Positions 18,042 to 27,017 of a DNA stretch of 64,000 nucleotides are shown piece by piece. The position numbers and the translations under genes were made by a program. This DNA is from Paenibacillus taihuensis (lineage in GTDB: Bacteria > Bacillota > Bacilli > Paenibacillales > Paenibacillaceae), in contig NZ_QTTN01000008.1 of assembly GCF_003386535.1 (NCBI RefSeq), positions 124,001 through 188,000 of the forward strand. Reading direction: 5' to 3'. The notes under the pieces were generated by a model. The model ran no database searches. It saw only the letters and a program-made list of their open reading frames with translations, and was not told where the DNA came from. The stretch's first letter is position 1. Each line of letters begins with the position of its first letter.

Positions 18042-18302
18042 CTATTCGTCGTGATCGTCATCCTTGGTCGAAAGTCTGTGCGCAACAGTTTCCGGCTGCA
18101 CAGCCGATAGAATAACGTGATCGCTGTCCGTAATAATAACAGCGCGCGTGCGGCGTCCGTATGTAGCGTCAATCAGCATATGACGGTCGCGAGCCTCTTG
18201 AATAATACGTTTAATCGGCGCCGATTCAGGACTTACAATCGAAATGATCCGATTGGCGGAAACGATGTTTCCGAAACCGATGTTAATGAGCTTAATGGCC
18301 AT
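18042..18302 (-). CDS. remA: Extracellular matrix regulator RemA (DUF370)
   Basis: 86 residues with the family core [23 protein letters not shown] and [21 protein letters not shown]. RemA is a DNA-binding activator of biofilm matrix operons in B. subtilis, where it also lies directly upstream of gmk. The start is ATG with GGAGGGG about 8 bp before it. Confidence 0.95.
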   Translation of the reverse strand: MAIKLINIGFGNIVSANRIISIVSPESAPIKRIIQEARDRHMLIDATYGRRTRAVIITDSDHVILSAVQPETVAHRLSTKDDDHDE

Positions 18303-18612
18303 TTAAGTTCCCCTCCGGTATCTCTCGTGCATAGGTATGCAATAAGATCAACGATGTATAAATAAGCGCAAGAATGATGGAGTCGAATCCTCTGCAAAAT
18401 CCGAAAGAAATGGCAGAATATTGCACTATTCTTGACGAAAAAAGTCCGGAGCATACGTTACGCCAGCCGATTAAACCCGTTAAACAAGACACTTGGTCAG
18501 GTCCCCTATTCTAACGCATTCGAGGCGGCATGGCAAGTGCATCCAAGGTCTATTCTAATTCATTTTGGACAGACGAACAAGTGTTAAAGCGCAATCGGGA
18601 GAATTTACGAGC
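18303..18612. other. Intergenic region between remA and the homocysteine methyltransferase gene; no gene seen
   Basis: 310 bp. It must hold the promoter of remA-gmk-rpoZ and the 3' end of the upstream transcript, but I found neither a clear terminator nor a clear -35/-10 pair. B. subtilis has the yicC/yloC gene here; no YicC-like reading frame is present. Confidence 0.6.
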
Positions 18613-20475
18613 TTACCTCGTTATTTTGCTCGTTTTTCGCCAAACATAATCCGTCAACTTGACCGTCATATCATAGAACATGAATGGCGTGATGAGATAG
18701 ATTCCTTTAAAGTGTTCGATTGCTGTATCTAACAGCTCTTCTGCGATTCGAACGCCTTCTGCGCGTCCCTCTTCGCCTTCAAGTCCTGCCATCCGTTTAC
18801 GAACTTCGTCCGACAGCTGAATGCCTGGCACCTCATTATGAAGATACTCCGCATTTCGGCCGCTCGCCAGCGGCATGATGCCGATGAATACGGGAACGGA
18901 CAGTTGCTTCGTCGCTTCTGCTACACGAATGATCAGCTCTTTGTCATAGACAGGCTGTGTCATGATGTAATCCGCGCCGGACTCGATTTTCTTCTCCAGA
19001 CGCTGAATCGCTTTGTCCAGATATTTGACGTTCGGGTTGAACGCGGCGCCTGTAACGAACTTCGCTTTCTGCTTCAGCGGTTTGCCTGAGAAAGCAACGC
19101 CTTCATTCAGCTGTTTGATCATCCGAATCATCTCGAAGGAAGTGAGATCATAGACCGAGCTGGAATCTGGCAAATCACCGAAACGTGCAGGGTCGCCGGT
19201 TACAGCAAGTACGTGGTCAATGCCGAGCGCATCGAGTCCCATCATATGCGACTGCGTGCCGATCAGGTTACGGTCACGGCAAGCAATGTGGACGAGCGGC
19301 CTGATGCCCGCTTGCTGCCCAACGAGCGCAGCAAGTGCAATGTTGCTCATGCGTGTAACAGCCAGAGAGTTGTCCGCCATCGTGACGGCGTCTGCCTTCA
19401 CTTCTGCGAGCGCTTTGGCGCCAGCCATAAACTTCTGAATATCGAGATCACGAGGAGGGTCCAACTCGACGATGACGGTGTGGCGCTCTTTCACCACATC
19501 GACGATGTTCGGCTCCAATTGTGCCGGAGGTGTGAAAGCTTCTTTTATTTGAATGGTTTCTGCTTGCGTCGTTGGCGCAGTCTCGCGAATGGCATCCGGC
19601 TGCTGTGGCTCATAGCCGTTCAGCGCAGCTGCGATGGCCGCGATATGCTCCGGTGTCGTCCCGCAGCAGCCGCCGATAATGCGCGCACCGCGATCTGCGA
19701 ACTTACGCGCTGACTCCGCAAAATATTCCGGCGATGCCGTGAACGTATATTTACCGTCTACGTAATCCGGGATACCTGCGTTCGGGAACACCGACAGCGG
19801 CAGCGGAATCTCGCCTACGATGCAATCGATCGCGCGAAGAATGCCGTTCGGGCCGCTACGGCAGTTAAATCCTACCACATCGGCTCCAGCTTGCTTCAGC
19901 TGTTCGAATGCCGCTGTGAGTGGTACGCCGTCTTGCGTGACCGCGTCTTTCTCCACTGCAAATTGAGTGATGACCGGCACGTCCGATAATGAGCGAGCGA
20001 TACGTAGAGCAAGCAGCGCCTCTTCCAGATCATAAAACGTCTCAAGCAGCAGTCCGTCGGCACCTTCCTGTAATAAGGCGTCCATTTGCTGACGGAACAG
20101 CTGCTCAAGCTGTGCTTCGGCTATATTTTTACGTTTGCCTGCCCGAATGGAACCGACCGCACCAACAACATAAGCATCACTGCCGACTGCTGCACGTGCA
20201 ATCCGAACCCCTGCCCGGTTGATGGCTTCGACTTCGTTGTCTAAGCCATAGTGAGTCAGACTTGCGAGGTTAGCGGAAAAGGTATTGGTCTCAATAATGC
20301 GAGCCCCTGCTTCATAATAACGGCGGTGCACATCTTCAATGACATGGGGACGAATCAAATTGAATTCTTCGTATGAAACGCCGACAGGGAACCCCATCCC
20401 ATACAGGTAGGTTCCCATCGCGCCGTCCCCGGTCAAGATGCACTTCGTGAGCACCTCTCGAAAATCCGGTTTCAT
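18613..20475 (-). CDS. Bifunctional homocysteine S-methyltransferase / methylenetetrahydrofolate reductase (YitJ type)
   Basis: 620 residues. The N-terminal domain (about 1-290) is a zinc homocysteine methyltransferase, with GDGAMGTYL, GFNCRSGP (Cys205) and GGCCGTTPEH (Cys270-271) as zinc ligands. The C-terminal domain (about 325-615) is a FAD-dependent MTHFR, with the TMADNSLAVTRM and CRDRNLIGTQSHMMGLDALGI regions. The fusion couples methyl-THF production with methionine synthesis. It follows dapF by 32 bp on the same strand, so both are probably one operon. I see no SAM riboswitch or T-box in front of the unit. Confidence 0.93.
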   Translation of the reverse strand: MKPDFREVLTKCILTGDGAMGTYLYGMGFPVGVSYEEFNLIRPHVIEDVHRRYYEAGARIIETNTFSANLASLTHYGLDNEVEAINRAGVRIARAAVGSDAYVVGAVGSIRAGKRKNIAEAQLEQLFRQQMDALLQEGADGLLLETFYDLEEALLALRIARSLSDVPVITQFAVEKDAVTQDGVPLTAAFEQLKQAGADVVGFNCRSGPNGILRAIDCIVGEIPLPLSVFPNAGIPDYVDGKYTFTASPEYFAESARKFADRGARIIGGCCGTTPEHIAAIAAALNGYEPQQPDAIRETAPTTQAETIQIKEAFTPPAQLEPNIVDVVKERHTVIVELDPPRDLDIQKFMAGAKALAEVKADAVTMADNSLAVTRMSNIALAALVGQQAGIRPLVHIACRDRNLIGTQSHMMGLDALGIDHVLAVTGDPARFGDLPDSSSVYDLTSFEMIRMIKQLNEGVAFSGKPLKQKAKFVTGAAFNPNVKYLDKAIQRLEKKIESGADYIMTQPVYDKELIIRVAEATKQLSVPVFIGIMPLASGRNAEYLHNEVPGIQLSDEVRKRMAGLEGEEGRAEGVRIAEELLDTAIEHFKGIYLITPFMFYDMTVKLTDYVWRKTSKITR

Positions 20476-20507
20476 ATGTTAAAACTCCTTCTTGTTGTAT
20501 CGATTGC

Positions 20508-21338
20508 TTACACTGTACCGCGGAACACTTCTGCTGCCGGGCCGCTCATGTATACGTGGTTGTTCTCTTCATTCCATTCGATCAGCAAGTCGCCGCCTTT
20601 GAGAGAAACGGTTGCTGTACGGTCTGTGTAGCCGTTCAGTACAGAGGCAACGACAGTTGCACAAGCGCCGGTTCCGCAAGCCAGCGTCGGGCCAGCACCG
20701 CGCTCCCATACACGCATGTCTGTGTAGTCTTTCGAACGAACCGTTACGAACTCTACGTTGATTTTGCGCGGGAACAATGGGTGTACTTCAAGCTTCGGTC
20801 CCCATGTTGCAAGGTCGAAGTTCACTGCATCGTCGACATAGATAACGCAGTGCGGGTTGCCCATCGATACGGCTGTAAACTTGAACTCGCGTCCGTCCAC
20901 TTCGATGGATTGGTTGATGACCGGATTGGCATCAATTGTCGTCGGCACTTTCAAGCCTTCGAGAATCGGCTGGCCCATGTTAACGCGCACGAGTTCAACT
21001 TTGCCGTTGTCGACCGTCAGCTGAACTTCTTGTACGCCTGCGCCGAGTGTTTCGATCGTCAGTGCTTCTTTATCTGTAAGGCCATTATCGTAGACGTACT
21101 TCGCTACGCAGCGAATTGCGTTGCCGCATTGCTCCGCTTCCGAGCCGTCAGAGTTGATTATGCGCATCCGAAAATCTGCTTTCTCCGAAGGCAAAATATA
21201 AACGAGACCGTCTGCACCGATGCCGAAGAAACGGTTGCAGAGCTGCTCTGCGAGTTCTGCTACATTGTCTGGTAATTGCGTTTCCCCTGCTACGACGATG
21301 AAGTCGTTTCCTAGTCCATGCATTTTCGTAAAGTTCAT
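20508..21338 (-). CDS. dapF: Diaminopimelate epimerase
   Basis: 276 residues. The two catalytic cysteines are in NSDGSEAEQCGNAIRC (about 68-83) and LACGTGACATV (about 217-227). It opens with MNFTKMHGLGNDFIVV, the family start. It converts LL- to meso-diaminopimelate for lysine and peptidoglycan. It is the first gene of a unit with the methionine-cycle gene. A TATAAT at 21375-21380 on the minus strand is a candidate -10, without a good -35. Confidence 0.97.
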   Translation of the reverse strand: MNFTKMHGLGNDFIVVAGETQLPDNVAELAEQLCNRFFGIGADGLVYILPSEKADFRMRIINSDGSEAEQCGNAIRCVAKYVYDNGLTDKEALTIETLGAGVQEVQLTVDNGKVELVRVNMGQPILEGLKVPTTIDANPVINQSIEVDGREFKFTAVSMGNPHCVIYVDDAVNFDLATWGPKLEVHPLFPRKINVEFVTVRSKDYTDMRVWERGAGPTLACGTGACATVVASVLNGYTDRTATVSLKGGDLLIEWNEENNHVYMSGPAAEVFRGTV

Positions 21339-21429
21339 CTAACTCGCTCTCCCTTAAAAACATTTGTTGCACTCATTATAATTTATTTAGTTTACAATAA
21401 TCTTTATACTTTTGGAATAAAACCTTGCA

Positions 21430-21480
21430 TAATCATGCGAATCCCCCTCAATCCCCCTTCCCCAAGGGGGACTCCAAGGG
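21430..21480. repeat. C/G-tract hairpin repeat upstream of dapF
   Basis: A CCCCCTT-CCCC-AAGGGGG hairpin, followed by AAGGG/CCCTC complementary runs. It is unlike the neighbouring base composition and sits just upstream of the dapF promoter region. It starts a 670-bp stretch of short repeats. Confidence 0.5.
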
Positions 21481-21518
21481 TTTCACCCTCTGGACACCCG
21501 AATGGTGGAACGTTTGTG

Positions 21519-21600
21519 CTGCAGAGAAGCGCTGTTGAGTGCATACGTGCTAGGCCTCGTTTACGTCCCTCGCGGGACCCACTTTGACGTTGGGCGCTCG
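21519..21600 (+). repeat. Direct repeat unit A, copy 1
   Basis: Contains GAGTG-ATACGTGC, then TCGTTTACGTCCCTCGCGGG and ACCCACTTTGACGTTGGGCG. Copy 2 at 21650-21728 has the same order of blocks with scattered differences. The GTCCC-TCGC-GGGAC core is itself a hairpin. Confidence 0.65.
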
Positions 21601-21649
21601 CGAGTTACCTGTCGCCCCGCTTCGCGGGACCACGGGAACGAGTGGCGCC

Positions 21650-21728
21650 GCAGAGGTGCCGATGAGTGAGTACGTGCAGGTGATCGTTTTCGTCCCTGGC
21701 GGGACACACTTTACGTTTGGCGCATGAG
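21650..21728 (+). repeat. Direct repeat unit A, copy 2
   Basis: Matches copy 1 over GAGTGAGTACGTGC, CGTCCCTGGCGGGAC, ACACTTTACGTTTGGCGC. A third partial CGCTTCGCGGGACCACGGG element lies between the copies at about 21612-21640. Confidence 0.65.
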
Positions 21729-21732
21729 TGCA

Positions 21733-21772
21733 GTGATTACCAGAGGAGCGGCTTTGCCACTCCTGGTAATCT
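21733..21772. repeat. GATTACC inverted repeat, copy 1
   Basis: GATTACCAGAGGAG pairs with CTCCTGGTAATC around a CGGCTTTGCCA loop; the stem is about 12 bp with one bulge. A second element of the same design starts about 85 bp later. Confidence 0.7.
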
Positions 21773-21818
21773 ATTGGCCGCCTAGCCTTCCTGGCGGATA
21801 AGTTAGTTGGAAGGACAG

Positions 21819-21859
21819 AAGTGATTACCTCAGAGTCGCTGCGCTCCTCTTGGTAATCT
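21819..21859. repeat. GATTACC inverted repeat, copy 2
   Basis: GATTACCTCAGAG ... CTCCTCTTGGTAATC, with a less perfect stem than copy 1 but the same ends and preceding AGT. It is followed at 21861-21884 by a perfect 9-bp hairpin TTGCCTCAT/ATGAGGCAA. Confidence 0.65.
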
Positions 21860-21901
21860 TGTTGCCTCATCTTTCATGAGGCAAACTACAGCACATCCTC
21901 G

Positions 21902-22094
21902 AGCTACAATGGATATATCCACTCATTTCAAGTGAAAACAGCCAAAATTGAGAGCTATAATGGATTTTTCCGTTATAGGAATGCGAAATTAGCCCATTTC
22001 TGGCGATTTGCACACAAATGAGTGGAAATATCCAACATAGACCTAGAAAATTCCGGATTTCAGGGCTACTACAATGGAATTTTCCACTATAGCC
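21902..22094. repeat. Series of four TAATGGA-TTTT-TCCA palindromes
   Basis: Four related short palindromes at about 21904-21923, 21953-21979, 22021-22040 and 22068-22092 (for example CTATAATGGATTTTTCCG with TTATAG, and CTACAATGGAATTTTCCACT with ATAG). They are spaced about 50-70 bp and separated by AT-rich spacers. No coding frame runs through them. They resemble dispersed intergenic repeats; the copy number in the genome cannot be judged here. Confidence 0.65.
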
Positions 22095-22149
22095 ACACGA
22101 AGCAGCTTAACGCCCGATACGCGCTGCCCCTGCCCACTCCACCACCAAC

Positions 22150-22857
22150 CTAATACCTTCTCCACCATACCCCCGTCCATTCCGGGACGGTTGGGTTGCC
22201 GCTTGCTGCAACTGCGTTGCTAATTTCTTCGCCGAAAAAGAAGCTTGTTAGCGCAACTGCTTCATCGACCGACTCAAACTTATAATCCGTCCGAATCGCC
22301 ACATGCTCAAACCCATAGTCTTGTTCCAATGCCGCATAATAGCTTGTTAAGAAATCGGGTGGATTCTGCAGTTCAGTTCCAGTGCCGAAATTTTCAAAGA
22401 TTATAACCGTGCCGCCTGGACGAAGCACCCTACGAATTTCGATAATGATGCGCTCCAATTGATCGCGCCAGTCCGCGTTATTAGAGCTTGTAGAGTAACA
22501 GATCGTCCAGCCTGCTGTTAGAAGCTCAATCGAGTGATCGGACAAAGGCATGCTATCGTGATAGCCCACTTTCGCAAGGAAATTTTCTACACCCATTCCA
22601 CGCAGTTTGGTCGTTGCGACTCCCAACATTGGCTCTGCTGCGTCGATCGCCACAATCGAACGGACAAGAGGAGCCAGCATCGTCGTTAGTCTGCCAGTGC
22701 CCGCTCCTAGATCCGCTGCATGATGGTCAGATAAGTCCGGGCAAATTTTGCGGATCGTCCCCAGTAGGTTGTTCGAGACATCCTCACGCGAGATAAGCAA
22801 TTCATAGCGCTCGGCTTCATTTTGATAAATTTGATCATGATTCGGCATTGCTGACAC
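22150..22857 (-). CDS. Class I SAM-dependent methyltransferase
   Basis: 235 residues. Motif I AADLGAGTGRLTTMLAPL (about 49-66) and post-I VAIDAAEPMLGVA show a Rossmann methyltransferase; GWTICYSTSSNNADWR and RRVLRPGGTVIIFENFGTGTE follow. The substrate is unknown. The gene lies 65 bp downstream of the MerR-methyltransferase fusion on the same strand, with a MerR-type promoter between, so it is probably the target of that regulator. Confidence 0.85.
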   Translation of the reverse strand: MSAMPNHDQIYQNEAERYELLISREDVSNNLLGTIRKICPDLSDHHAADLGAGTGRLTTMLAPLVRSIVAIDAAEPMLGVATTKLRGMGVENFLAKVGYHDSMPLSDHSIELLTAGWTICYSTSSNNADWRDQLERIIIEIRRVLRPGGTVIIFENFGTGTELQNPPDFLTSYYAALEQDYGFEHVAIRTDYKFESVDEAVALTSFFFGEEISNAVAASGNPTVPEWTGVWWRRY

Positions 22858-22890
22858 GCTCCAATTTGTTAGATTAGGTCCTTCCTCTCC

Positions 22891-22921
22891 ACCTTAGAAG
22901 CTGACGCAAGGTTAAGGTCAA
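22891..22921 (-). promoter_or_regulatory. MerR-type promoter (19-bp spacer) in front of the methyltransferase gene
   Basis: Minus strand: -35 TTGACC (22916-22921) and -10 TAAGGT (22891-22896) separated by 19 bp, the long spacer typical of MerR-activated promoters. An inverted repeat ACCTTA...TAAGGT spans it. It starts right at the stop codon of the MerR-domain gene. Confidence 0.6.
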
Positions 22922-22922
22922 C

Positions 22923-23948
22923 CTAATGTTTGCGCACCGCATAAACGACGTGAATCCAGTCATTCACCGCATGCTGAACTGTAATATAGTCACGCGAATA
23001 GAACCAATTGAGCAGCTTCGGTCGGTCTGTAGGATACTTGTTGCCCGAAGCTTTCTTATCGGCTACAACCTCCACGTCCACGCCTTCGAACATAAGACCA
23101 GCTAGGCAGACTCGACCGTTAGGCATCAGCACCCGATCCATCTCCTCCAGCGCAAGCTCCTGCTGTTTCGCATCCAAGTGATGCAGCGCGAACGCGGATA
23201 CGACGAACGAGAACTGCCTGTCCAGAAAAGGCAGAGCCAGCGCATTGCCCAGCTTCGCAGCTATATCAGGGAACTTTTCTCGGCACCTCGCCAGCATCTC
23301 CCTCGACTGGTCAATCGCAGACATCCGCGCACCGCTCAGCTGCAGCTTCCCTGCCAAATTCCCCGTACCTGTACCGATATCCAGTCCTTCTTCCCCCTGC
23401 TTCGGCGCGACCCATTGCACAATAAAATCAAGTACCGTCTCGTACTCTCCCTGTGATAATGACGGTCCGCTCGACAGCAACGCTGGCGCACCGTCAAACC
23501 CGGCAGCAATTCGATCGAACTCCCATGTATCTTTCCACGTCGACACACTCTCATGAACCTGCTGCAAATCGCCTGACAGCTGGAACAGATCATCGAGAGC
23601 TAGCGTCTGCTTCATCTCGAATCGTTGGATAAGCTCGTCAATCGTCCCAATGACATGCTTCCACTTCGTCCATTTCTCATAGAGCGCCATTCGCTGCAGC
23701 TCCAAATAATGATGAACAGACTCAGCATCGCCTTGATCCTGCTTCTCGATCAATGCTTTGATTTGGTCCAGGCTTAGCCCCATCTCACGCAAAGAGCCGA
23801 TCGTCTGCAGACGCCATGCATCATTATCCGAATAATAGCGATATCCGTTATCTTCACCGCGAACCGGCTGCAGCAATCCTTTCGATTCGTACAGCCTGAT
23901 CGCACGCCGCGTCATATGCAGCTTCTGAGCTAATTCGTTGATTTTCAT
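22923..23948 (-). CDS. MerR family regulator fused to a SAM-dependent methyltransferase
   Basis: About 341 residues from ATG 23946-23948 (a GTG four codons earlier is possible). Residues 1-70 are a MerR winged helix (MKINELAQKLHMTRRAIRLYESKG, YRYYSDNDAWRL, LREMGLSLDQI), then a linking helix of about 80-130, then a class I methyltransferase with GLDIGTGTGNLAGKL, SAIDQSREMLARCREKFP and VVSAFALHHLDAKQQELALEEM. The C-terminal domain probably works as a ligand sensor or enzyme; a SAM-like molecule is the obvious guess. A methyltransferase gene follows downstream. Confidence 0.9.
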   Translation of the reverse strand: MKINELAQKLHMTRRAIRLYESKGLLQPVRGEDNGYRYYSDNDAWRLQTIGSLREMGLSLDQIKALIEKQDQGDAESVHHYLELQRMALYEKWTKWKHVIGTIDELIQRFEMKQTLALDDLFQLSGDLQQVHESVSTWKDTWEFDRIAAGFDGAPALLSSGPSLSQGEYETVLDFIVQWVAPKQGEEGLDIGTGTGNLAGKLQLSGARMSAIDQSREMLARCREKFPDIAAKLGNALALPFLDRQFSFVVSAFALHHLDAKQQELALEEMDRVLMPNGRVCLAGLMFEGVDVEVVADKKASGNKYPTDRPKLLNWFYSRDYITVQHAVNDWIHVVYAVRKH

Positions 23949-23973
23949 ATCCCGCACCACCTTCCATAAAGCC

Positions 23974-24004
23974 AGTATAAACTATAACGCAGGGTGAACG
24001 TTAA
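23974..24004 (-). promoter_or_regulatory. Possible MerR-type promoter of the MerR-methyltransferase gene
   Basis: Minus strand: -35 TTAACG (23999-24004), 19-bp spacer, -10 TATACT (23974-23979). The spacer holds an inverted repeat TAACG...CGTTA. This is consistent with autoregulation by the MerR protein. Confidence 0.45.
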
Positions 24005-24035
24005 GCGCCGTCTTCGAAGGTCAGGGCACGCCCAA

Positions 24036-24064
24036 ATAAAAAAGCCGGCGACCAGCGCCGGCTT
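24036..24064 (-). terminator. Terminator of the calcium ATPase gene
   Basis: Minus-strand AAGCCGGCG, loop CTGGT, CGCCGGCTTTTTT. Confidence 0.9.
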
Positions 24065-24069
24065 CCACT

Positions 24070-26862
24070 TTATCTTGTAATTGTGTTCGGCCCTTTGATC
24101 GGCCATTTCTTCTTCTTTTTCTTCTCCGTCGTGCCGAGTACGCTGCCGATGCCCATGAGGAACGTCGGGATGCCTGCCGCAACGATGACGAGACACCAGT
24201 CGCGGAAGCCAAGCGGCACCGTCTTGAAGATCGGCTGCAGCGCATCGATGTAGAGCACGCCGAGCATGAGCAGTACCGATGAGAGCACCGCGAAGAGCAA
24301 ATATTTATTTTGCAGCATGTTGCGGTGGAAGATCGAGCGCGAGCTGCGGCAGTCGAAGACGTGAATGAGCTGAGCCATAACGAGTGTGGCAAAAGCAACC
24401 GTCTGCGCATGGACGAGATTCGCCGGACTCTTCGGTGCGATTTGCAGCGTAATCCAGAACGCTCCGAGCGTACAGACGCCGATCAGAATGCCACGGCTAA
24501 TGATTTTCCAGCCAAGCCGCCTTGCGAAAATATTTTCCTTCGCCGAGCGCGGCTTCTGCTGCATCAAGTCTTTCTCGGACTGGTCAACGCCAAGCGCCAT
24601 CGCTGGCAAACCGTCTGTGACGAGGTTGACCCACAGGATCTGAATCGGCACGAGCGGAAGCGGCAGACCTGCCATCATCGCAAGGAACATCGTCAGGATC
24701 TCGCCAACGTTCGAAGCGAGCAAATACCGGATGAATTTGCGAATGTTCTCGTAGATGCCGCGGCCTTCTTCAATCGCAGCAACGATGCTGGAGAAGTTAT
24801 CGTCACTGAGTACGAGCGACGATGCTTCTTTCGATACGTCAGTGCCTGTGATGCCCATCGAGATGCCGATATCCGCTGCTTTGATCGCCGGTGCGTCATT
24901 CACGCCGTCGCCTGTCATCGCAACGACATGGCCTTTGCGCTGCAGCGCTTTGACGATCCGAAGCTTATGCTCCGGCGATACGCGGGCGTACACATAGATA
25001 TTGTCGATCAGCCGATCCAGCTGTTCCTCATTCATGCCATTAAGCTGCTGACCGCTTACTGCCAATCCGCCGCGCGGCATAATTCCGAGCTGCCCAGCGA
25101 TAGCTTCCGCTGTCAATTGGTGATCGCCTGTAATCATAATCGTCTTAATGCCGGCACGGCGGCAGTTCGCGATCGATTCCTTGACTTCGCGGCGAGGAGG
25201 ATCGATCATGCCCGAGAGACCGACGAAGATGAGTTGATTCTCAACATCCGTCTCCGCTTCCGTAGCATCATGCGGTCTCAGCTCGCGGTAGGCGAAGCCT
25301 AGCACGCGAAGTGCATTTTGCGCCATCGACTCTGCCGAATCCGTCACTTTCTGCTTGATGCTTGGCGTGAACGGAACGACTTTGCCATCCCACAGAATAT
25401 ACGAGCACTGCTCCATCAACATATCCGGAGCGCCTTTCGTGCAGATCAACCGTCCGCCCTGATGCGATACGAGCACGGACATGCGCTTGCGCTCGGAGTC
25501 GAATGGATACTCCTTCATACGCTGGTAGATGCCTTCCATTGACTTTGCCGACACGCCAAGCTTGGAAGCGAGGACTGTCAGCGCGCCTTCCGTCGGATCG
25601 CCCTTCAGCACCCATTCATCCTGCACAAAAGTCTTGCCTTTCTTGCGCTTCGCCGCGTCGCTCTCGTCGTCCACTCTTGTTACCACCGCATTATTACAAA
25701 GCGCTGCGACCTGCAGCAATCTGCGCAGCGACTGGTCATGCTTCACATCGACGACTTTGCCTTGTTCGAAGCAGCCGCCTGCCGCCTCATAGCCTTCACC
25801 CGTGATATCCATGCTGCGTCCACCGATCCACAGCTTCGTCACGGTCATTTTATTCTGCGTGAGTGTGCCCGTCTTGTCGGAACAGATGACCGATGCGCAG
25901 CCGAGCGTCTCAACGGAAGGCAGCTTGCGGACGATGGCTCGCCGCTTAATCATGCGCTGTACCCCGAGTGCGAGCGCAATCGTAACGATTGCCGGAAGTC
26001 CTTCAGGTATCGCTGCTACCGCAAGGCTGACGCCTGCGAGGAACATTTCATAGGCCGGCTGACCGTGCAAAATACCTGCAAGAACAACCATGACAGTGAG
26101 TGCCAGAGCCACGATAATAAGGATTTTGCCAAGCTGCTCCAGACGATGCTGGAGTGGCGTCTCCATCGATTCGGTCTGCTGAATAAGATTCGCGATCTTG
26201 CCCATCTCGGTCGACATCCCTGTACGAATAACAACACCTTTGGCTGTACCGCGCGTAACCATTGTGCCCATGAATCCGATATTGCGCATGTCGCCGAGCG
26301 GCAGCTCTTCTGTATGAATCGGATTGCAATGCTTGCCAACCGGAACAGACTCGCCGGTTAACGCCGATTCTTCCGCATAGCAGCTGTTCGCTTCGATAAA
26401 CCGAATGTCCGCCGGAATCCGGTCACCGCTTTCAAGCTCAACAATATCGCCAGGAACGAGCTCGCTTGCCGGTACTAGCACGATTTCTCCGCCGCGGATC
26501 GCCTTAGCTATCGGCGCCGATAACGCTTTTAGCGCGCGTAACGACTTTTCCGCACGGAATTCTTGCACGAATCCTAGAACCGCGTTAATCACAATAATGG
26601 CAATGATCGTAATTGCGTCGAGATACTCGCCAAGCAAGCCTGAAATCAGCGTTGCCCCCATAAGCACAAGCACCATAAAGTCTTTAAACTGGCCAAGAAA
26701 CAGCATAATCGGGGAAACCTTCTCCCCCTCTGTCAGCTCATTGCGTCCAGTCTGAGCGAGCCGCTCCGCAGCCGCACTTGGCGTAAGGCCGGTGTTTAGA
26801 TTCGCTCCAAGTGTGTGCGCCAGCTCGTCAGTTTCCATTTGATGCCAATTCCCTTGTTCCAT
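24070..26862 (-). CDS. SERCA-type calcium-translocating P-type ATPase
   Basis: 930 residues from the ATG at 26860-26862, preceded by GGGAGG; the frame is open upstream but that part is not family-like. Features: N-terminal cation ATPase domain, ALTGESVPV (actuator), [15 protein letters not shown] with the phosphorylated Asp, KGAPDML (nucleotide domain), [32 protein letters not shown] hinge and ten expected membrane segments, including [15 protein letters not shown]. It pumps Ca2+ out of the cytoplasm. It corresponds to B. subtilis yloB, next to yloA/rqcH, and here is divergent from rqcH. Confidence 0.95.
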   Translation of the reverse strand: MEQGNWHQMETDELAHTLGANLNTGLTPSAAAERLAQTGRNELTEGEKVSPIMLFLGQFKDFMVLVLMGATLISGLLGEYLDAITIIAIIVINAVLGFVQEFRAEKSLRALKALSAPIAKAIRGGEIVLVPASELVPGDIVELESGDRIPADIRFIEANSCYAEESALTGESVPVGKHCNPIHTEELPLGDMRNIGFMGTMVTRGTAKGVVIRTGMSTEMGKIANLIQQTESMETPLQHRLEQLGKILIIVALALTVMVVLAGILHGQPAYEMFLAGVSLAVAAIPEGLPAIVTIALALGVQRMIKRRAIVRKLPSVETLGCASVICSDKTGTLTQNKMTVTKLWIGGRSMDITGEGYEAAGGCFEQGKVVDVKHDQSLRRLLQVAALCNNAVVTRVDDESDAAKRKKGKTFVQDEWVLKGDPTEGALTVLASKLGVSAKSMEGIYQRMKEYPFDSERKRMSVLVSHQGGRLICTKGAPDMLMEQCSYILWDGKVVPFTPSIKQKVTDSAESMAQNALRVLGFAYRELRPHDATEAETDVENQLIFVGLSGMIDPPRREVKESIANCRRAGIKTIMITGDHQLTAEAIAGQLGIMPRGGLAVSGQQLNGMNEEQLDRLIDNIYVYARVSPEHKLRIVKALQRKGHVVAMTGDGVNDAPAIKAADIGISMGITGTDVSKEASSLVLSDDNFSSIVAAIEEGRGIYENIRKFIRYLLASNVGEILTMFLAMMAGLPLPLVPIQILWVNLVTDGLPAMALGVDQSEKDLMQQKPRSAKENIFARRLGWKIISRGILIGVCTLGAFWITLQIAPKSPANLVHAQTVAFATLVMAQLIHVFDCRSSRSIFHRNMLQNKYLLFAVLSSVLLMLGVLYIDALQPIFKTVPLGFRDWCLVIVAAGIPTFLMGIGSVLGTTEKKKKKKWPIKGPNTITR

Positions 26863-27017
26863 GCCCCGTCTCCCTCCCGTTAACATGCCGCCTGACGGAC
26901 AGCCTCTATGGGCTATTTGTATTCGGACAAACTGCAAAATATCCCAGCTTGGACTTAAGTTTTTGTACAAGTTATGGCATGATAGGGAGTGATACAAACA
27001 AAAAGGAGATAATCAGC

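Noticed and set aside
21550-21870. 106-codon minus-strand frame in the repeat mosaic
   Set aside because: Its sequence simply translates the hairpin repeats; no ribosome-binding site or motif.
22021-22042. Possibility that the TAATGGA palindromes form a CRISPR array
   Set aside because: Repeats are short, imperfect and unequally spaced, and no cas gene is nearby.
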